NCBI RefSeq assembly: GCF_028993615.1
Contig: NZ_CP118632.1
Coordinates: forward strand, 124,001-188,000
Direction: 5' to 3'
Length of the DNA: 64,000 nt
Source of the DNA: Herbaspirillum sp. WKF16
GTDB taxonomy: Bacteria > Pseudomonadota > Gammaproteobacteria > Burkholderiales > Burkholderiaceae_D
Shown: one piece after another, positions 60,351-64,000 of the stretch
Layout of the letters: each line of letters opens with the position of its first letter
Position numbering within the stretch: the first letter of the stretch is position 1
Program-made: the position numbers and the translations under genes
Notes under the pieces: generated by a model
Database searches by the model: none
What the model was told of the DNA's origin: nothing
Seen by the model: only the letters and a program-made list of their open reading frames with translations

Positions 60351-61490
60351 ATGGCACTCATCAATTACATTACCCAAGTCCAGTTCGACTACGGCGCATT
60401 GTCGTTGCTGCAGCAGGAATGCGAGCGCATCGGCATCAAGAAGCCGCTGGTGGTCACCGACATGGGCATCCGCAACGCCGGCATCCTCGACAAGGTGCTG
60501 GGCCAGCTGAAGGATGGCGCCGCCGTGCCCGTCTACGACCAGACTCCGCCGAACCCCAATGAAAACGCCGTGCGCGGCGCCGTGGCGATGTTCCGCGAAG
60601 CGGGTTGCGACGGCATCGTCGCCGTCGGCGGCGGTTCCTCGATCGACCTGGCCAAGGGCGTGGCGGTGTGCGGCACGCACGAGGGCCCGCTGAAGTCCTT
60701 CGCGCTGATCGAAGGCGGCCTGTCCAACATCACCGCCAAGACCGCGCCGGTGATCGCCATCCCGACCACCGCCGGCACCGGCAGCGAAGTCGGCCGCGGC
60801 GCCATCCTGATCCTGGACGACGGCCGCAAGGTCGGCGTGCTGTCGCCCTTCATCGTGCCCAAGGTCGCCATCTGCGACCCGGAGCTGACGCTCGGCCTGC
60901 CGCCGCTGATGACCGCCGCCACCGGCATGGACGCCATCGCCCACTGCCTGGAAACCTTCATGGCGCCCTCGTTCAATCCGCCCGCCGACGGCATCGCGCT
61001 GGACGGCCTGTGGCGCGCCTGGGGCCATATCGAACGCGCCACCAAGGAGCCCGGCGACCGCGAGGCGCGCCTGAACATGATGAGCGCGTCGATGCAGGGC
61101 GCGCTGGCGTTCCAGAAGGGCCTGGGTTGCGTGCACAGCCTGTCGCACTCGCTGGGCGGCATCAATCCCAAGCTGCACCACGGCACCCTCAACGCCATTT
61201 TCCTGCCGGCCATCATCGCGTTCAACGAGAGCGCCGAGACCATGGTCAAGGACAGCAAGATGGCGCGCATGGCGCACGCCATGGGCTTGAAGGACGGCGC
61301 CGAGATCGGGCCGGCGATCAAGGCCATGAGCCGCCGCCTGGGCCTGCCTGCCGGCCTGGCCGAGCTGGGCGTGACGACCGACATGTTCCCCAAGATCATC
61401 AAGGGCGCATTGGCCGACCACAGCCACAAGACCAATCCGCGCGTGGCTTCCGAGCAGGACTACGAACAGATGCTGCAGCAGTCCATGTGA
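60351..61490 (+). CDS. Iron-containing (group III) alcohol dehydrogenase
   Basis: A 379-residue NAD(P)-dependent dehydrogenase. The nucleotide-binding GGGSSIDLAKG is at residues 93-103, and the metal ligands fit Asp194, His198 (MDAIAHCLE), His262 and His276 (KLHHGTLNA). PTTAGTGSEV is family-typical. The start MALINYITQVQFDYGALSL is preferred over the much longer frame from 59949, which would run into the LysR gene. The 4-hydroxybutyrate dehydrogenase branch is possible, but the substrate is not provable here. The aldehyde dehydrogenase follows. Confidence 0.93.
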   Translation: MALINYITQVQFDYGALSLLQQECERIGIKKPLVVTDMGIRNAGILDKVLGQLKDGAAVPVYDQTPPNPNENAVRGAVAMFREAGCDGIVAVGGGSSIDLAKGVAVCGTHEGPLKSFALIEGGLSNITAKTAPVIAIPTTAGTGSEVGRGAILILDDGRKVGVLSPFIVPKVAICDPELTLGLPPLMTAATGMDAIAHCLETFMAPSFNPPADGIALDGLWRAWGHIERATKEPGDREARLNMMSASMQGALAFQKGLGCVHSLSHSLGGINPKLHHGTLNAIFLPAIIAFNESAETMVKDSKMARMAHAMGLKDGAEIGPAIKAMSRRLGLPAGLAELGVTTDMFPKIIKGALADHSHKTNPRVASEQDYEQMLQQSM

Positions 61491-61628
61491 TGGCAGACAA
61501 TGCAGGCGTGCGCGTTGCCGCGCACGCAAGAGCCTGAGCGACATAACCGGCCGTTCCCGCCCCGCGGGCGCGGCCATTCGCGCGTGACCCGAAACGGGCG
61601 GCGCCAACGAACACAGCAGGAGAACACC

Positions 61629-63218
61629 GTGAGCTTCAAGATCCTCGGACACAACTACATCGGCGGCCAACGCAGCGGCGAAGGCGACGTCCAACTGCAC
61701 AGCGTGGACGCCGCCACCGGCGCGCTGTTTGAAACGCCGTTCCTGACCGCGACCGACAAGGAAGTCGCCGCCGCCGTGCACGCCGCCGAAAAGGCCTATC
61801 CGGCTTACCGCGCGACCACCTCGGAACAGCGCGCCGCCTTCCTGGAAGCAGTTGCCGACGAGATCGACGCCCTCGGCGACGACTTCATCGCGCAAGTCGC
61901 GCGCGAGACCGCGCTGCCCGCCGCGCCGCGCCTGACCGGCGAGCGCGCCCGCACCAGCGGCCAGATGCGCCTGTTCGCCAAGGTCCTGCGCCGCGGCGAC
62001 TTCTACGGTGCGCGCATCGACACCGCGCTGCCCGAGCGCAAGCCGCTGCCGCGTCCGGACGTGCGCCAGTACAAGATCGGCGTGGGTCCCGTGGCCGTGT
62101 TCGGCGCCAGCAACTTCCCGCTGGCCTTCTCGGTGGCCGGCGGCGACACCGCCGCTGCGCTGGCGGCCGGCTGCCCGGTGGTGTTCAAGGCCCACACCGG
62201 TCACCTGGTGACGTCCGAACTGGTAGCCGATGCCATCGAACGCGCGGTCAAGAAGACCGGCATGCCGGCCGGCACCTTCAACATGGTCTACGGCGACCGC
62301 GTCGGCGCCCAGCTGGTCAAGAGCGCCGGCATCCAGGCGGTCGGCTTCACCGGCTCGCTGCGCGGCGGCCGCGCGCTGTGCGACATGGCGGCCGCGCGCC
62401 CGCAGCCGATCCCGGTGTTTGCCGAGATGTCCAGCATCAACCCCATCATCCTGATGCCCGAAGCGCTGAAGGTGCGCGGCGAGGCCATCGCCAAGGACCT
62501 GGCCGGTTCGGTCACGGTCGGCGTGGGTCAGCTGTGCACCAGCCCCGGCCTCTTGATGGGCGTGAAGTCGCCCGAGCTGACCGCCTTCATCGAGAAGCTG
62601 TCGGCCGCGTTCGGCGGCGCCAACCCCGCCACCATGCTCAACAGCGGCGGCCTGTCGCACTACAACAGCGGGGTGGCGCGCCTGACCCAGTTGCCTGGCG
62701 TGAAGGTCATCTCCACCGGCGGCAGCAGCTACACCCAGGCCGTGCCGCACCTGTTCCAGGCCGACGCCTCGCTGCTGTTCTCCAAGGAAGCGCCGCTGGA
62801 AGAAGAAGTGTTCGGCCCCTCGACCGTGATCGTCGAGCTGGAAAGCCGCGAGCAGCTGCTGGACTTCGCCGCCAACATGCACGGCCAGCTGACGGCCACG
62901 CTGCAAGCCGAGATCGGCGACCTGCAAGGCAATGAAGACCTGATCGCGATCCTGGAGCAGAAGGCCGGCCGCCTGCTGCTGAACGGCTACCCGACCGGCG
63001 TCGAAGTGTGCGACGCGATGGTTCACGGCGGCCCGTACCCGGCCACCTCCGACGCGCGCGGCACCTCGGTGGGCACGCTGGCCATCGAGCGCTTCCTGCG
63101 TCCGGTGTGCTACCAGAACTACCCGGACAGCATGCTGCCGGCGCCGCTGAAGAACGCCAATCCGCTGGGCCTCTTGCGCCTGGTCGATGGCGAGCAGACG
63201 CGCGCCGTGGTCGGCTGA
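61629..63218 (+). CDS. NADP-type aldehyde dehydrogenase, ketoglutarate-semialdehyde dehydrogenase-like
   Basis: A 529-residue aldehyde dehydrogenase. FGASNFPLAFSVAGGDTAAA, the general base Glu266 (PVFAEMSSINP) and the nucleophile Cys303 (GVGQLCTSPGL) match the 2,5-dioxovalerate (alpha-ketoglutaric semialdehyde) dehydrogenase group in length and motifs. It starts at GTG 61629 with CAGGAG upstream. An ATG at 61500 would add a basic tail across the ribosome site. It probably oxidises the aldehyde made by the preceding alcohol dehydrogenase. Confidence 0.92.
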   Translation: MSFKILGHNYIGGQRSGEGDVQLHSVDAATGALFETPFLTATDKEVAAAVHAAEKAYPAYRATTSEQRAAFLEAVADEIDALGDDFIAQVARETALPAAPRLTGERARTSGQMRLFAKVLRRGDFYGARIDTALPERKPLPRPDVRQYKIGVGPVAVFGASNFPLAFSVAGGDTAAALAAGCPVVFKAHTGHLVTSELVADAIERAVKKTGMPAGTFNMVYGDRVGAQLVKSAGIQAVGFTGSLRGGRALCDMAAARPQPIPVFAEMSSINPIILMPEALKVRGEAIAKDLAGSVTVGVGQLCTSPGLLMGVKSPELTAFIEKLSAAFGGANPATMLNSGGLSHYNSGVARLTQLPGVKVISTGGSSYTQAVPHLFQADASLLFSKEAPLEEEVFGPSTVIVELESREQLLDFAANMHGQLTATLQAEIGDLQGNEDLIAILEQKAGRLLLNGYPTGVEVCDAMVHGGPYPATSDARGTSVGTLAIERFLRPVCYQNYPDSMLPAPLKNANPLGLLRLVDGEQTRAVVG

Positions 63219-63381
63219 TCCATCGCAACACCGGGCATGCGCCGCGCGGCGCATGCCCGCAACGCCGCATTACCGCATGACTTCCCGGCACTCGACTGCC
63301 GGGTCGCAACAAGAACACCACAAGAAATCGAAACGGGCCGCAGGCAGGCTGCCGCGGCTTCCATCTACAGGAGGAGAACCC

Positions 63382-64000
63382 TTGAAGAACATCATCAAAC
63401 GCGCGGCCTCGTCGGTCGCCGTATGCGCAGCGCTGGCCGCCCTGGGCGCCTCGCCGCTGGCCCACGCCGCAGGCGACACCATCAAGATCGGCTTCATCAC
63501 CGACCTCTCCGGCACCTATGCCGACATGGACGGCCAGGGCGGCATCGAAGCCATCAAGATGGCCATTGCGGACGCCGGCGGCACCATCAACGGCAAGAAG
63601 GTCGAGTTCGTCTTCGCCGACCACCAGAACAAGGCCGACATCGCCGCCAACAAGGCGCGTGAATGGTTCGACCGCGACGGCGTCGACATGCTCGTCGGCG
63701 GCGTCAACTCGGCGGCCAGCCTGGCCATGGGCAAGGTCGCCGGCGAAAAGAAGAAGGTCTTCATCTCGGTCGGCGCGGGCACCACGCGCCAGACCAATGA
63801 GGAATGCAACGCCTACACCATCCAGTACGCCTACGACACCACGGCATTGGCGCGCGGCACGGGCGCGGCCATCACCAAGCAGGGCGGCAAGTCGTGGTAC
63901 TTCGTGACGGCCGACTATGCCTTCGGCACGTCGCTGGAGAAGGACACCAGCGACGTCGTGAAGGCCGGCGGCGGCACCGTCGTGGGCCAGGTGCGCGCAC
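63382..64000 (+). CDS. ABC transporter substrate-binding protein, branched-chain amino-acid type (cut by window edge)
   Basis: The N-terminal 206 codons of a periplasmic binding protein. It starts at TTG 63382 after a strong GGAGGAG and opens with a signal peptide (MKNIIKRAASSVAVCAALAA, ending LAHA). The LivJ/K-type fold follows: IKIGFITDLSGTYADMDGQG, DMLVGGVNSAASLAMG, and AKEKKKVFIS-like VAGEKKKVFISVGAGTT. It probably supplies the substrate, or a precursor, for the preceding dehydrogenases. The permease and ATPase genes would lie beyond 64000. Confidence 0.9.
   Translation, partial: MKNIIKRAASSVAVCAALAALGASPLAHAAGDTIKIGFITDLSGTYADMDGQGGIEAIKMAIADAGGTINGKKVEFVFADHQNKADIAANKAREWFDRDGVDMLVGGVNSAASLAMGKVAGEKKKVFISVGAGTTRQTNEECNAYTIQYAYDTTALARGTGAAITKQGGKSWYFVTADYAFGTSLEKDTSDVVKAGGGTVVGQVRA

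Noticed and set aside
60210..63254. A 1,014-codon minus-strand open frame
   Set aside because: It lies antisense to the dehydrogenase genes, with His/Gly/Arg/Ala-rich composition and no domain.

Overview
The window looks like a chromosomal core region of a high-GC betaproteobacterium of the family Oxalobacteraceae. It most resembles Herbaspirillum, judged from the nlmA-glnK-amtB operon, the proteobacterial-ferrooxidans-type gshA, the tuf/str/S10/spc/alpha order and the overall protein sequences. No lookup was run, so the genus is an inference. I see no prophage, insertion sequence, CRISPR array or toxin cluster.

Layout. 1-3242 (minus strand): ntrY (cut by the window edge), a DUF4390 gene and rsmB, joined by ATGA overlaps. 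3452-9848: mixed single genes (MFS transporter, DUF1840 protein, small lipoprotein, OPT-family transporter, comM, ubiK). 10085-12977: a nitrogen-responsive operon, nlmA-glnK-amtB, with a near-consensus sigma-54 promoter and NtrC-like sites. 13290-18435: glutathione synthesis (gshA, gshB) followed by a permease-less PTS (EIIA, HPr, EI). 18482-20514: metX-metW behind a SAM-II-like riboswitch whose core is exactly complementary to the 5' arm of a downstream terminator. 20623-21885: ampG-like transporter.

21970-55950 is the gene-expression superlocus: tRNA-Tyr-Gly-Thr, tuf copy 1, tRNA-Trp, secE, nusG, rplKAJL, rpoBC, rpsL, rpsG, fusA, tuf copy 2, rpsJ, then the S10, spc and alpha ribosomal protein clusters with secY, infA, rpmJ and rpoA. 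Almost all translation and RNA-polymerase genes read in one direction. Terminators and strong hairpins in the wider gaps (after rplL, rpoB, rpoC, tuf, rpsJ, rpsQ, rpsK, rpsD, rpoA, rplQ) show where the transcript is probably punctuated. The two tuf genes share 1,174 identical bases.

56138-59125: cutA, dsbD and a 1-Cys peroxiredoxin (metal and redox homeostasis). 59204-64000: a divergent LysR regulator facing an iron-type alcohol dehydrogenase, a ketoglutarate-semialdehyde-type aldehyde dehydrogenase and the start of an ABC-transporter binding protein. This looks like a small catabolic locus of unknown substrate that runs off the right edge.

The most interesting points are regulatory: the SAM-II/terminator switch of metXW, the NtrC/sigma-54 control of amtB, the terminator-promoter overlap splitting rpsJ from rplC, the separate structured leader of rpsD, and several long perfect hairpins in operon gaps.
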